A stretch of 8,507 nt of DNA from an uncultured bacterium (lineage in GTDB: Bacteria > Bacteroidota > Bacteroidia > Bacteroidales > Bacteroidaceae): the NCBI GenBank assembly GCA_945788485.1, contig CALZMB010000094.1:1-8507 (forward strand). Reading direction: 5' to 3'. Position numbers and translations under genes: made by a program. Below the pieces are notes generated by a model. It did no database searches. It was not told where the DNA came from and worked only from the letters and a program-made list of their open reading frames with translations. Positions 1 through 7,197 of this stretch are shown piece by piece. Each line of letters opens with the position of its first letter. The stretch's first letter is position 1.

Positions 1-72
1 GTCAACTTTTCAACTCGTCAACTTTTCAACTCGTCAACTTTTCAACTCGTCAACTCGTCAATTTGTCAACTC
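1..72. repeat. Tandem array of an 8/16-nt repeat
   Basis: The stretch divides into nine 8-nt units without gaps. GTCAACTT and TTCAACTC alternate three times (1-48, three identical 16-nt copies), followed by GTCAACTC, GTCAATTT and GTCAACTC. All units share a TCAAyT core. On the minus strand each unit contains TGA within GTTGAC, GTTGAA or ATTGAC. Because 8 is not a multiple of 3, any three consecutive units place TGA in all three frames. The plus strand of the array has no stop codon. The last unit supplies two of the three bases of the exbD stop (71-73). The array may continue past the left edge. Copies are direct and gapless with no spacers, so this is not CRISPR. Function is unknown; replication slippage is the simplest origin. 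Confidence 0.93.
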
Positions 73-610
73 ATTTAACACCATACGTTAAAAAACGTTC
101 ACTGATGCGTTGGGGGAACGTTTGGCGTATTGTTTCACGCTGCGTTTCGTCGCATCTCTCGTATGGCTTTCTGTATCTTCGTTTCGCTTCTTCATTGCGT
201 AACTGCTTGTAGGTGGAGACGATGATATTCTGCAATTGGAAATATGTGTCGTAGTCTGCTTGGCTGTCCACTACGACTTCTATGATGTGTTTGTCCTTTT
301 TCTTTTTAATGAAAGGTATCAGGTGCGTGATAATTTCTTCTTTCGTGTATGTCGTGTCATTGACGGTGAATCTGTTGTCGGCAGTGAGACCTAACGTAAT
401 GACATTCTCTTTTGCTACATCAATAGACTGGACATCTTCTGTCGCTTCTTCTTTCGGCGGCAGAAGGCGTTGCAAACCTTTCTCCGAATCGAAAGATGTG
501 GTGAGGAGGAAAAAGATGAGCAACATGAAGGATATGTCGGCTGTCGCGGTGGTGTTTAGCTTCGGGAAACGGCGGCGGAGCTTTCGGCGACCTTTTGTTC
601 GTAATCGCAT
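71..610 (-). CDS. exbD: ExbD/TolR-family biopolymer transport protein
   Basis: This is probably the ExbD subunit of the inner-membrane motor (ExbB-ExbD) that uses proton motive force to energise TonB-dependent outer-membrane transport. The 179-residue protein has a very basic cytoplasmic N-terminus (residues 1-17, many Arg/Lys) and one membrane helix at about 26-40. D25 just before the helix (TADISFMLLIFFLL) matches the essential Asp of the family. The periplasmic domain covers about 60-140, with the usual VVVDSQADYDTYFQLQNII segment. Typical ExbD proteins are about 130-150 residues; here a charged tail (about 141-179, Arg/Glu/Gln rich) extends the C-terminus up to the repeat array. The ATG start lies 18 nt after the preceding gene, implying co-transcription; no Shine-Dalgarno sequence is visible. 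TolR is the alternative name, but the ExbB-like partner makes ExbD the better call. No tonB lies in the window. Confidence 0.9.
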   Translation of the reverse strand: MRLRTKGRRKLRRRFPKLNTTATADISFMLLIFFLLTTSFDSEKGLQRLLPPKEEATEDVQSIDVAKENVITLGLTADNRFTVNDTTYTKEEIITHLIPFIKKKKDKHIIEVVVDSQADYDTYFQLQNIIVSTYKQLRNEEAKRRYRKPYERCDETQRETIRQTFPQRISERFLTYGVK

Positions 611-628
611 GATATGTGTTCTGTTTTG

Positions 629-1093
629 CTAAGTAGCGGACTGCTTGTCTGGTCGTGGTGTAGAGTCTTTGCGTTTATGTCGTGTCTTGCCGCGTTTCCT
701 GTGCAGGATAAACATATCGCAAAACAGTTGGCGCAGAAGTGTTTTGCCTGCAAGACGTGCTGAATGGAATATGGAATATCCCATTGTGGCAATTGTGGAT
801 GAGAAGATGATGACGCTCGTCACAACCATCATGTTTGAGATGCGCAACCAGAAAGGGGCAGGGCTGTCGTCGTGTCCGGCACTTTCTGCGGTGACATCTG
901 CCGTGATGTATGTGACGGCGAGCAGGGTCAGGAGCGTTAAGGTGATGACGATGATGATGGCACGCATCGGAATGCCATGCACTTTGCCCGATGTCTTGCC
1001 GACCATACGGATTTTTCTGTATATAGACCATATCGTGGCGGCAAGTGCAATGACAATGGCTATATACATTAATATAATGAGGATATCTACCAT
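629..1093 (-). CDS. Uncharacterised three-helix membrane protein between exbB and exbD
   Basis: I do not recognise a named family. The 154-residue protein has three predicted membrane segments: about residues 4-24 (starting VDILIILMYIAIVIALAA), 43-66 (RAIIIVITLTLLTLLAVTYI) and 82-108 (WLRISNMMVVTSVIIFSSTIA). A basic segment lies between helices 1 and 2 (IYRKIRMVGKTSGK). A short polar, probably periplasmic loop between helices 2 and 3 contains ESAGHDDSP. The C-terminal tail after about 120 is strongly basic (HRKRGKTRHKRK), which by the positive-inside rule places it in the cytoplasm. The gene starts 12 nt after the exbB stop and ends 18 nt before exbD, so it is almost certainly translated from the same mRNA. 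Position suggests an accessory subunit or assembly factor of the ExbB/ExbD motor; that is inference only. Frame and start are well supported by the tight packing. Confidence 0.82.
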   Translation of the reverse strand: MVDILIILMYIAIVIALAATIWSIYRKIRMVGKTSGKVHGIPMRAIIIVITLTLLTLLAVTYITADVTAESAGHDDSPAPFWLRISNMMVVTSVIIFSSTIATMGYSIFHSARLAGKTLLRQLFCDMFILHRKRGKTRHKRKDSTPRPDKQSAT

Positions 1094-1105
1094 GAGAAAA
1101 GTGCT

Positions 1106-1831
1106 CTATTGATTTTTTGCTTTGCGTATTATCTCCATGAGATCGATGGAGGCCTGTTCCATCTGTGATGTGAGATGCTCGATGCGCGAGAGGATGAAGT
1201 TGTAGAAAAGCTGCAGTATGACGGCGGCAATAATGCCGAAGATGGTAGTGATGAGCGCCACTTTCATGCCGCCTGCGACGATTGTCGGACTGATGTCTCC
1301 TGACACTTCAATATCGTCGAAAGCCATGACCATGCCGATGACAGTGCCGAGGAAGCCCAATGACGGCGCGATGGCGATGAAAAGTGTAATCCATGTGCAG
1401 CCGTTCTCCAGTTTTCCCACTTCCATGTCTGCGAATGATGCTATGGTGCGGTCGATGTCCTCGGGATTCTCGTCTGAATGGTATAGCCCCTGCAGACAGA
1501 TACTTGCCACCGGCCCGCGTGTGTTGCGGCACATGTCGATGGCCTCGTCTTTCTTCCCTTCAAGCACTTTTTTCTCCAATGCCGCAAGCAGTTTCTTTGT
1601 GTTGATGTCTGCGAGTGAAAGGTAAATGATGCGCTCAATGCAAAAGGTCAGGCCGATGATGAGCGTGATGGCCACAAACGACATGAATATTGGGTTGCCT
1701 TCGATAAACTTTTCTTTCAGCACTTCATGGAACGGCTCGCTCTCGGCTGCGATATCCTCTGCCTGGGCATATAGTGACGCCGGCATTGCAAAGAGGAAGA
1801 ACAGGAGGTATGTTTTCATTTTACAGGACAT
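1106..1831 (-). CDS. exbB: MotA/TolQ/ExbB-family proton channel subunit
   Basis: This is the proton-channel scaffold that surrounds ExbD in the inner membrane and converts proton flow into TonB movement. The 241-residue protein begins with a signal-peptide-like segment (MKTYLLFFLFAMPASLYA from residue 5, likely cleaved before QAED), then a membrane helix at about 48-70, a cytoplasmic domain at about 75-140, and helices at about 146-172 and 187-212. The family signature APSLGFLGTVIGM lies at 155-167, and the third helix follows the usual P-x-IVAGGMKVAL motif. An N-terminal signal peptide on ExbB is familiar in Bacteroidota. Two starts are possible: ATG at 1831, chosen for its A-rich leader, or ATG at 1819, which gives a cleaner signal peptide. 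The 61-nt gap upstream (1832-1892) shows no TAnnTTTG box or convincing terminator, so its promoter is unclear. TolQ is the alternative call. Confidence 0.92.
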   Translation of the reverse strand: MSCKMKTYLLFFLFAMPASLYAQAEDIAAESEPFHEVLKEKFIEGNPIFMSFVAITLIIGLTFCIERIIYLSLADINTKKLLAALEKKVLEGKKDEAIDMCRNTRGPVASICLQGLYHSDENPEDIDRTIASFADMEVGKLENGCTWITLFIAIAPSLGFLGTVIGMVMAFDDIEVSGDISPTIVAGGMKVALITTIFGIIAAVILQLFYNFILSRIEHLTSQMEQASIDLMEIIRKAKNQ

Positions 1832-1892
1832 ATTGTATGTTATGTTTTTTGTTTATAAGGTGAAGTGTTTTATGCACAGGCTTATGTTTGTA

Positions 1893-3698
1893 TCATTTCT
1901 TCTTCTTGGGCGGATGGGGTTTGCTTTTCCGCTTCCCGTTATGCTCCTTGTCACGTATGTTTTCGAGACGTCGGAGATGCGTCTTCGCTTTTTGATGTGA
2001 GGGCCATAGCCTCAGCGCTTTCTTATAGTTGGCTATCGCTGCGTCAGGCATACCCTCTACCTCACATTCACGTCCTAATATAACATATTCGGCGGACAGC
2101 TCTTTCATCATCTCCGCATTGGAAGATATTTCTGCCTTCAGCCTTTCAACTTCATTCTGCAATGCTGCGATGCGAGACAGCTTGCGTCTGATGAGTCTCA
2201 TGGCAGACGGCTTCTCTATGTCATAGCGTTGGTGAATGGCGACAAAGAAATGTTTCAGCGCACTGTCCATATCGTTGCGGTCGAAAGCTTCGGCAGCAGA
2301 CTTGTACTCTGTGTCTGCCATCGACTGTCGGATGGCAGTGTTGAGAGTGCTGCGGTCGTTGAACTGCCTGGCGAACGATTTTATTTCCGGCTTCACAAAG
2401 ACATCGCTTGTTTTCAACGGGGCTGTTAAGGTTATGCCCTCAATGCTGCGACACCGCGAGAGCGCAACGTATGCCTGACCGCCGGCGAAAGCGCCGCCTG
2501 TGAAATCGATGTTCACTTTGTTGAAAGTGAGGCCTTGCGATTTGTGGACCGTTATTGCCCATGCCAAGCGTATCGGGAATTGCGTGAATGTCCCGAGCTC
2601 TTCTTCCTCGATCTTCTTTTCTGTTTCGTTGAACGTGTATCTGACGTTGGACCACACGACTGGTTCGACGATGTGTTCTTTACCGCTTTCAGTGACAACT
2701 GTCAGTTTGTCGTTGTCTTCCGGCAGGCGGGTGATGACCCCGAGCGTCCCGTTCACCCACCGGTGCTCTATGTCGTTCTTTATGAAAATGATCTGAGCGC
2801 CTTCCTTAAGTTCAAGATTGACAAGCGTGGGGAGCATCGTCTCCGGGAAATCGCCTTCTATCTTCCCGGCAAAGGTGGCAGGCTTGCCAGGCAGGAGCGC
2901 AAGGTTCTGCTGGTTGATATAGTCAACGCTATTTCTGCGTGTGGAGAGGGTGACGGACAGTTTCGCGCCTTTTTCAGCAGCGCCTTCTGCGTCGTGTATC
3001 TCCTCGTGTGCCACACGACTGTTGATTTTCTGCAAATCAGACTTCGTGAATTCTGACAGGCGGATGTTGTCGAGTATGTTGATGAAATCCGTGTCTTTCT
3101 GACGATATACTTTCGTCAGCTCAATGCATATCAGACGCATCTGCTGCCATACAAGAGCGGAGAAGAAAAAGGCTGACGGATAATACGGCTGCAGGAGCTT
3201 CTTGTCGTCGTCTGTCATGACGGGCTCAAGCTGGAAGACATCGCCTACGAGCAAGAGCTGCTTGCCGCCGAATGGCTGGCGCAGGTTGCGTGAATAGATG
3301 CGCAGCACCTTGTCTATGAAATCTATTATGTCGGCTCTCACCATCGATATCTCGTCAATTATGATAAGGTCGAGTTCGCGGATGAGCTTTATTTTCTCCG
3401 AGTCGTATTTCAGCGTGTTCCGGATGTTGCGTGTGCTGTATTGAATATCGTCAGGGAGTATGGGATGGAAAGGTATTCTGAAGAATGAGTGCAGTGTCTG
3501 TCCTCCAACGTTGATAGCTGCAATGCCGGTAGGTGCGAGAATGACATATTTCTTTTTGGTCGTCTCGGCGATGTGTTTCAGAAACGTCGATTTCCCTGTT
3601 CCTGCCTTTCCGGTCAGGAACAGGGAGTTGCTTGTACGCTCAACGACGCTGAGCGCATTCTGGAACATCTCGTTCGTATGGTCAATGTTTTCTTGCAC
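1893..3698 (-). CDS. PIF1-like SF1B helicase with C-terminal TPR region
   Basis: A predicted ATP-dependent DNA helicase of superfamily 1B (PIF1/RecD-like), 601 residues. Visible motifs: Walker A GKAGTGKST (30-38); motif Ia APTGIAAINVGGQTLHSFF (55-73); Walker B IIIDEISMV (112-120); motif III LLLVGDVFQLEPV (148-160); YRQ (198-200); TVHKSQGLTF (383-392); and motif VI YVALSRCRSIEG (410-421). All catalytic motifs are intact. After the core come a TPR-like helix pair at about 465-495, a charged, coiled-coil-like stretch at about 505-535, a better TPR at about 536-572, and a lysine/proline-rich tail ending in KKKK. The start is GTG at 3698. There is no in-frame ATG between it and the PBP1A stop at 3753-3755; the first ATG is codon 11 (3668), still ahead of Walker A. 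The 54-nt gap to PBP1A suggests co-transcription. The DNA substrate and cellular role cannot be read from sequence; a genome-maintenance function is the family expectation. Confidence 0.9.
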   Translation of the reverse strand: MQENIDHTNEMFQNALSVVERTSNSLFLTGKAGTGKSTFLKHIAETTKKKYVILAPTGIAAINVGGQTLHSFFRIPFHPILPDDIQYSTRNIRNTLKYDSEKIKLIRELDLIIIDEISMVRADIIDFIDKVLRIYSRNLRQPFGGKQLLLVGDVFQLEPVMTDDDKKLLQPYYPSAFFFSALVWQQMRLICIELTKVYRQKDTDFINILDNIRLSEFTKSDLQKINSRVAHEEIHDAEGAAEKGAKLSVTLSTRRNSVDYINQQNLALLPGKPATFAGKIEGDFPETMLPTLVNLELKEGAQIIFIKNDIEHRWVNGTLGVITRLPEDNDKLTVVTESGKEHIVEPVVWSNVRYTFNETEKKIEEEELGTFTQFPIRLAWAITVHKSQGLTFNKVNIDFTGGAFAGGQAYVALSRCRSIEGITLTAPLKTSDVFVKPEIKSFARQFNDRSTLNTAIRQSMADTEYKSAAEAFDRNDMDSALKHFFVAIHQRYDIEKPSAMRLIRRKLSRIAALQNEVERLKAEISSNAEMMKELSAEYVILGRECEVEGMPDAAIANYKKALRLWPSHQKAKTHLRRLENIRDKEHNGKRKSKPHPPKKKK

Positions 3699-3752
3699 TA
3701 TAAGGTATGGCTTGTTGAAAGGCGGTGTCCTGATACACTGAAGAGTATCGTA

Positions 3753-6209
3753 TTACAGGTCTTCGAGACGTATTGGCTGTTCCTTCAAGTCCTTCAGCTT
3801 CTCAGATGCGTCTTCTGTGGCTTTGATAGGATGTCCGTTCTCGTCGAACTCCATAATCTGCACATCTTCTTGCTGTATGCTGTCAACGTCGAGTGTATCT
3901 TTCTTGCGTTCGTAGTAGCTGTCGCAGATATACATGAACCTCTCGATGTCCGGGTCGTTCGGCTTGTCAAACTTGCCGTGATAGTGTTTGAACGCAGGGT
4001 CATGGAATACCGATTGCAGGAAATATCCGCAAATAGGCAATGCCGTCCTTGAGCCTTGTCCCAACGCGCCGGTGCGGAAATGTATGCACCGGTATTCGCC
4101 TCCTACCCATGCTCCTACCACGAGTTTCGGAGATACGCCCATGAACCATGCGTCGGAATGGTTGTTTGAGGTGCCGGTTTTCCCGCCGAACTCCGTGTCG
4201 CGCACATCACCTATATATCCCCATAACGACTGACTTGTGCCGCCTGGTTCTCTCATGCCTCCCTGAAGCAGCTGCTGCATGAAGAAAGCTGATTTGTAGG
4301 GCAGGACTTGTTTCCCGTCTGAAACGCCATAATACACCTCGTTGCCGTCACGATCGACAATGCGTGTGACAAGAACCGGAGAATGGTGTTTGCCGTTGTC
4401 TGCTACGGTGCAATAAGCGTCTGCCAGCTCTAACAGGTTGACGTCGCTTGAACCAAGTGCAAGGGCTGGGGTCTCCTCAAGCGGAGAAACGATGCCCATG
4501 TCATGTGCTGTCCGAGCGATGTTCCGGATTCCCATCTCTTGCCCTAATCTTACGGCAACAGAGTTTATGCTCTTTGCGAAGGCGGACTTCAGAGCCATCG
4601 AATCGCCTGTGAAATATCCGTTTGCGTTTGTCGGAGCCCATGTGACGTCTTTTTTCAGCTTCTGGTCATAGACCTGCATGGAGAAATATTCGTCACGACG
4701 TTTGTCGCAGGGTGTGAGGCCTTGGTTCATCGCTTCCGTATAGACGAAGAGTTTGAAAGTGGAGCCTGGCTGGCGCATCGCTGTCACTTTGTCATATTTC
4801 CAGTGGTTGAAATCAATATCGCCCACCCATGCCTTCACATGTCCGGTCTGAGGCTCCATGGCAATGAAGCCACAGTGCATGTAGCTCACCATATATCGAA
4901 TGGAGTCCATGGTTGACAACTCCATCTCTATTTCACCTTTCTCATAGTCGAATAGCTTCACCTTGTGCGGCTTGTTCAGATAATGGAGAACAGAATCCGG
5001 CTCGTTTGGGAACTTTGCCTGCAAGGATTTGTAAACAGGTTGTTTCTGTGCGATGCCCTCGATGAAACCTTCTATCTCGCGATGCTTTTCGTCCTGCCAC
5101 GGATGCTCTTTGCCCCAATGGTTCTTGAAGTTGCGTTGCACCTGTCTCATCTGTTTCAGTGCCGCCTCTTCGGCGTATTTCTGCATGCGTGTGTCGATTG
5201 TCGTGTATATCTTAAGTCCGTCAGTATAAAGGTCATAACCTTCTTCTTCGCACCATTCCTTAAGATGCTCTGCAACAGCGTTACGGAAATACTGGGCTTG
5301 TCCGTCGTAGTTGCTCTCTACGTTATAGTTGAGCGAGATGTCCATGAGTTTCAGGCTGTCGCAATCGTGTCTCGTGAGATCGTTGAGAGTCACCATGTTC
5401 TCGAGCACCTGGTTGCGGCGTGTCTTGGAGTTCTCCGGATTTGACAGCGGGTTGTAGAATGTCGTTGCCTTCAGCATGCCGACGAGCACGGCAGCCTCTT
5501 CTGTCTTCAGTTTCTGGGGCGTAGTGTTGAAATATGTCTTTGATGCCGTCTTTATTCCGAAAGAGTTTGAGCCGAAGTCAACTGTATTGGCATACATGGT
5601 GATAATCTCTTCCTTGGTATAGCATATCTCGAGTTTTGTAGCGAGAATCCACTCTTTTGACTTCATGACAAGCATCTTCACTCCAGGAATATGTCCCAGA
5701 AGTCCGGTGCTGTAGTTGGTTCGCATACGGAACATGTTCTTTGCCAGCTGCTGTGTTATGGTTGACGCTCCTCGTCCTCCACGTCCGATAACGGCATCTT
5801 TCACAGCTCCGAACAGTCCGATGGGGTCGATGCCCCAATGTCTGTAGAATCGCTCGTCCTCTGTGTCGATGAGGGCTCGCCAGAAGACAGGGTTCACTTC
5901 TTCGTATTTTACAGGTGTTCTGTTCTCGCTGAAGAATTTCCCTATCATCACATTGTCGGCGGAATATATTTCCGATGCCTCACTTGTCTTCGGATGGTTG
6001 ATGTCGATGAAGCCCGGCGATTTTCCGAAGAGCCAGAAGAGGTTGATGTCAACGGCGCCGAGATATATGATGAGTGCAATGACAGCAGAGAGCAATGCCG
6101 TGAGCGCCTTGGCATACCAGGCTCTGCCGATGTACAGTGATTTATACCATTTCCATGTTTTTTTCAGCAACTGTGGTATATGTTTTATGAGATTCAAAAT
6201 TCGTTTCAT
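3753..6209 (-). CDS. mrcA: Penicillin-binding protein 1A (class A PBP: glycosyltransferase + transpeptidase)
   Basis: A bifunctional murein synthase: it polymerises lipid II into glycan strands and cross-links the stem peptides on the periplasmic side of the inner membrane. The 818-residue protein has a short basic cytoplasmic N-terminus, one membrane anchor at about 34-53, and a GT51 domain at about 80-260. The GT51 domain shows EDERFYRHWGID (117-128, catalytic E117), RGASTITQQLAKN (146-158) and a second conserved Glu in KSKEWILATKLE (E186). A linker at about 290-440 precedes the transpeptidase domain (about 445-735). That domain has the active-site serine in STFK (483-486), SIN (547-549) and KTGTS (677-681). 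The last 80 residues are charged and end acidic. All catalytic motifs are present. The ATG at 6209 lies about 31 nt below a good Bacteroidota -7 box, so this gene probably has its own promoter. The symbol is a family-level name; ponA would be equally acceptable. Confidence 0.95.
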   Translation of the reverse strand: MKRILNLIKHIPQLLKKTWKWYKSLYIGRAWYAKALTALLSAVIALIIYLGAVDINLFWLFGKSPGFIDINHPKTSEASEIYSADNVMIGKFFSENRTPVKYEEVNPVFWRALIDTEDERFYRHWGIDPIGLFGAVKDAVIGRGGRGASTITQQLAKNMFRMRTNYSTGLLGHIPGVKMLVMKSKEWILATKLEICYTKEEIITMYANTVDFGSNSFGIKTASKTYFNTTPQKLKTEEAAVLVGMLKATTFYNPLSNPENSKTRRNQVLENMVTLNDLTRHDCDSLKLMDISLNYNVESNYDGQAQYFRNAVAEHLKEWCEEEGYDLYTDGLKIYTTIDTRMQKYAEEAALKQMRQVQRNFKNHWGKEHPWQDEKHREIEGFIEGIAQKQPVYKSLQAKFPNEPDSVLHYLNKPHKVKLFDYEKGEIEMELSTMDSIRYMVSYMHCGFIAMEPQTGHVKAWVGDIDFNHWKYDKVTAMRQPGSTFKLFVYTEAMNQGLTPCDKRRDEYFSMQVYDQKLKKDVTWAPTNANGYFTGDSMALKSAFAKSINSVAVRLGQEMGIRNIARTAHDMGIVSPLEETPALALGSSDVNLLELADAYCTVADNGKHHSPVLVTRIVDRDGNEVYYGVSDGKQVLPYKSAFFMQQLLQGGMREPGGTSQSLWGYIGDVRDTEFGGKTGTSNNHSDAWFMGVSPKLVVGAWVGGEYRCIHFRTGALGQGSRTALPICGYFLQSVFHDPAFKHYHGKFDKPNDPDIERFMYICDSYYERKKDTLDVDSIQQEDVQIMEFDENGHPIKATEDASEKLKDLKEQPIRLEDL

Positions 6210-6240
6210 CTTGTATGCGTTTTTTTGTTTCTGTAAGATG

Positions 6241-6269
6241 CAAAGTTAGTCATTCTTTTTCTAATTCAA
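6241..6269 (-). promoter_or_regulatory. Bacteroidota-type promoter for the PBP1A gene
   Basis: Read on the minus strand, TAACTTTG (6248-6241) matches the TAnnTTTG -7 element of the primary Bacteroidota sigma factor. TTG (6269-6267) lies 18 nt upstream, close to the usual spacing for the -33 element. The spacer is A-rich. The -7 box falls in the 40-nt gap between miaA and PBP1A and the -33 element within the last codons of miaA. The predicted transcription start is roughly 6230-6236, giving a leader of about 20-30 nt. None of the other intergenic gaps in the window contains TAnnTTTG on the minus strand. The pattern match is direct; promoter activity is inferred. Confidence 0.7.
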
Positions 6270-7197
6270 GTGAATTATCTATATATTTTATGATTTCTTT
6301 AATATCCGCCGGAGCGAACCATTTGATTGTCTTGTCACGTTTGAACCATGTTTCCTGCTTCCGCATATATCTCCGTGTATTCGACTGGATACGCCTTACT
6401 GCTTCTTCATAATCTGTTGTGCCGTCGAAATACTCAAACATTTCCTTGAATCCTACCGTGTTCAGCGAATTATGATGTCTGAGCGGATAAACTTTTCTTG
6501 CCTCTTCCGCCAGTCCCTCGTCCATCATCTTCAAGACGCGTTGGTTTATGCGTTCGTATATCTCCTCCCTTGGACGTGTCAGCCCGATTTTCAGGATATT
6601 GAAAGGACGTTCTTTTTTCGAGTGCGAGAGAAACGAAGAATATGGCTTGCCTGTCTGGTGACAAATCTCCAATGCGTGCAGAATACGCCGTGGGTTGTTG
6701 TGGTCTATATTTTGCCAGTGCAGAGGGTCAAGTTGCGACAGTTCCTTGTCCAGCGCGTCAAGTCCTTCTTCTGCCAGCCGTCGTTTCATCTCCTCGCGTA
6801 TGTCGTCCCTTACGGTAGGGAGGTTGTCGATGCCGTTGCAGACAGCGTCTATGTACATCATTGAACCTCCAGAAAGCAGAAACGTGTTGTCTTTGCTCTT
6901 ATCGACAAGTTTGCATACCGCCTCTTCGTACATCGATGCAGAGAAATATCCCTCCAACGGAAGTGTCCCGACAAAATGATGCCGCACCTTCAGCATCTGT
7001 TCTGCTGTAGGTGCGGCTGTACCTATTGGTATTGATTCGTAAAGTTGTCGTGAGTCGCAGTTGATTATCTCGCAATGCAGATACTGGGCTATGCTTATGC
7101 AAGCCTCTGTTTTCCCCACGCCTGTAGGTCCCAAAACGACAATTATGTTTTTCTTTTTTCTGTTATCTGATGATGCCACGCTGTGAGGTCTCGACAA
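6250..7197 (-). CDS. miaA: tRNA dimethylallyltransferase
   Basis: MiaA transfers a dimethylallyl group from DMAPP to N6 of A37 in tRNAs that read UNN codons, a cytoplasmic modification that improves decoding. With the longest start the protein is 315 residues, the usual length. Visible motifs: P-loop GPTGVGKT (23-30); DSRQLY with the conserved Asp (48-53); IGTAAPT (58-64); GGSMMYIDAVCNGI (110-123); NPRRILHALEI (168-178); NTVGFKEMFEYFDG (246-259); and the tRNA-binding stretch NTRRYMRKQETWFKRD (273-288). The start is uncertain. No ATG occurs in frame between the upstream stop (7225-7227) and the P-loop, so it must begin at a rare codon: TTG at 7197 (35-nt overlap with lpxA) or GTG at 7179 (17-nt overlap). 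Either way it is probably translationally coupled to lpxA. Its 3' end carries the -33 part of the PBP1A promoter. Confidence 0.95.
   Translation of the reverse strand: MSRPHSVASSDNRKKKNIIVVLGPTGVGKTEACISIAQYLHCEIINCDSRQLYESIPIGTAAPTAEQMLKVRHHFVGTLPLEGYFSASMYEEAVCKLVDKSKDNTFLLSGGSMMYIDAVCNGIDNLPTVRDDIREEMKRRLAEEGLDALDKELSQLDPLHWQNIDHNNPRRILHALEICHQTGKPYSSFLSHSKKERPFNILKIGLTRPREEIYERINQRVLKMMDEGLAEEARKVYPLRHHNSLNTVGFKEMFEYFDGTTDYEEAVRRIQSNTRRYMRKQETWFKRDKTIKWFAPADIKEIIKYIDNSLELEKE

Noticed and set aside
1..72. Array as a CRISPR or phage attachment site
   Set aside because: Units are 8/16 nt and directly adjacent with no spacers; no cas, integrase or tRNA gene is in the window.
93..123. Terminator-like hairpin at the end of exbD (AAACGTTC and GAACGTTT arms, T-run on the minus strand)
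   Set aside because: The stem is short and AT-rich with a 15-nt loop, and the T-run precedes the exbD stop codon, so termination here would leave an mRNA without a stop.
645..1112. Plus-strand open frame of 155 codons opposite the small membrane protein
   Set aside because: The minus-strand frame has exact operon spacing with exbB and exbD and three clear membrane helices. The plus-strand translation is methionine-rich and low in structure, as expected of an antisense shadow.
1832..1892. Promoter or terminator in the gap before exbB
   Set aside because: I found no TAnnTTTG box and no stem longer than about 4-5 bp on the minus strand; AT-rich sequence alone is not enough.
2535..4052. Long plus-strand open frames (for example 2535-3056 and 3489-4052)
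   Set aside because: They lie antisense to the helicase and PBP1A genes, whose motifs are complete. Their translations show no recognisable domain and look like codon-bias shadows.
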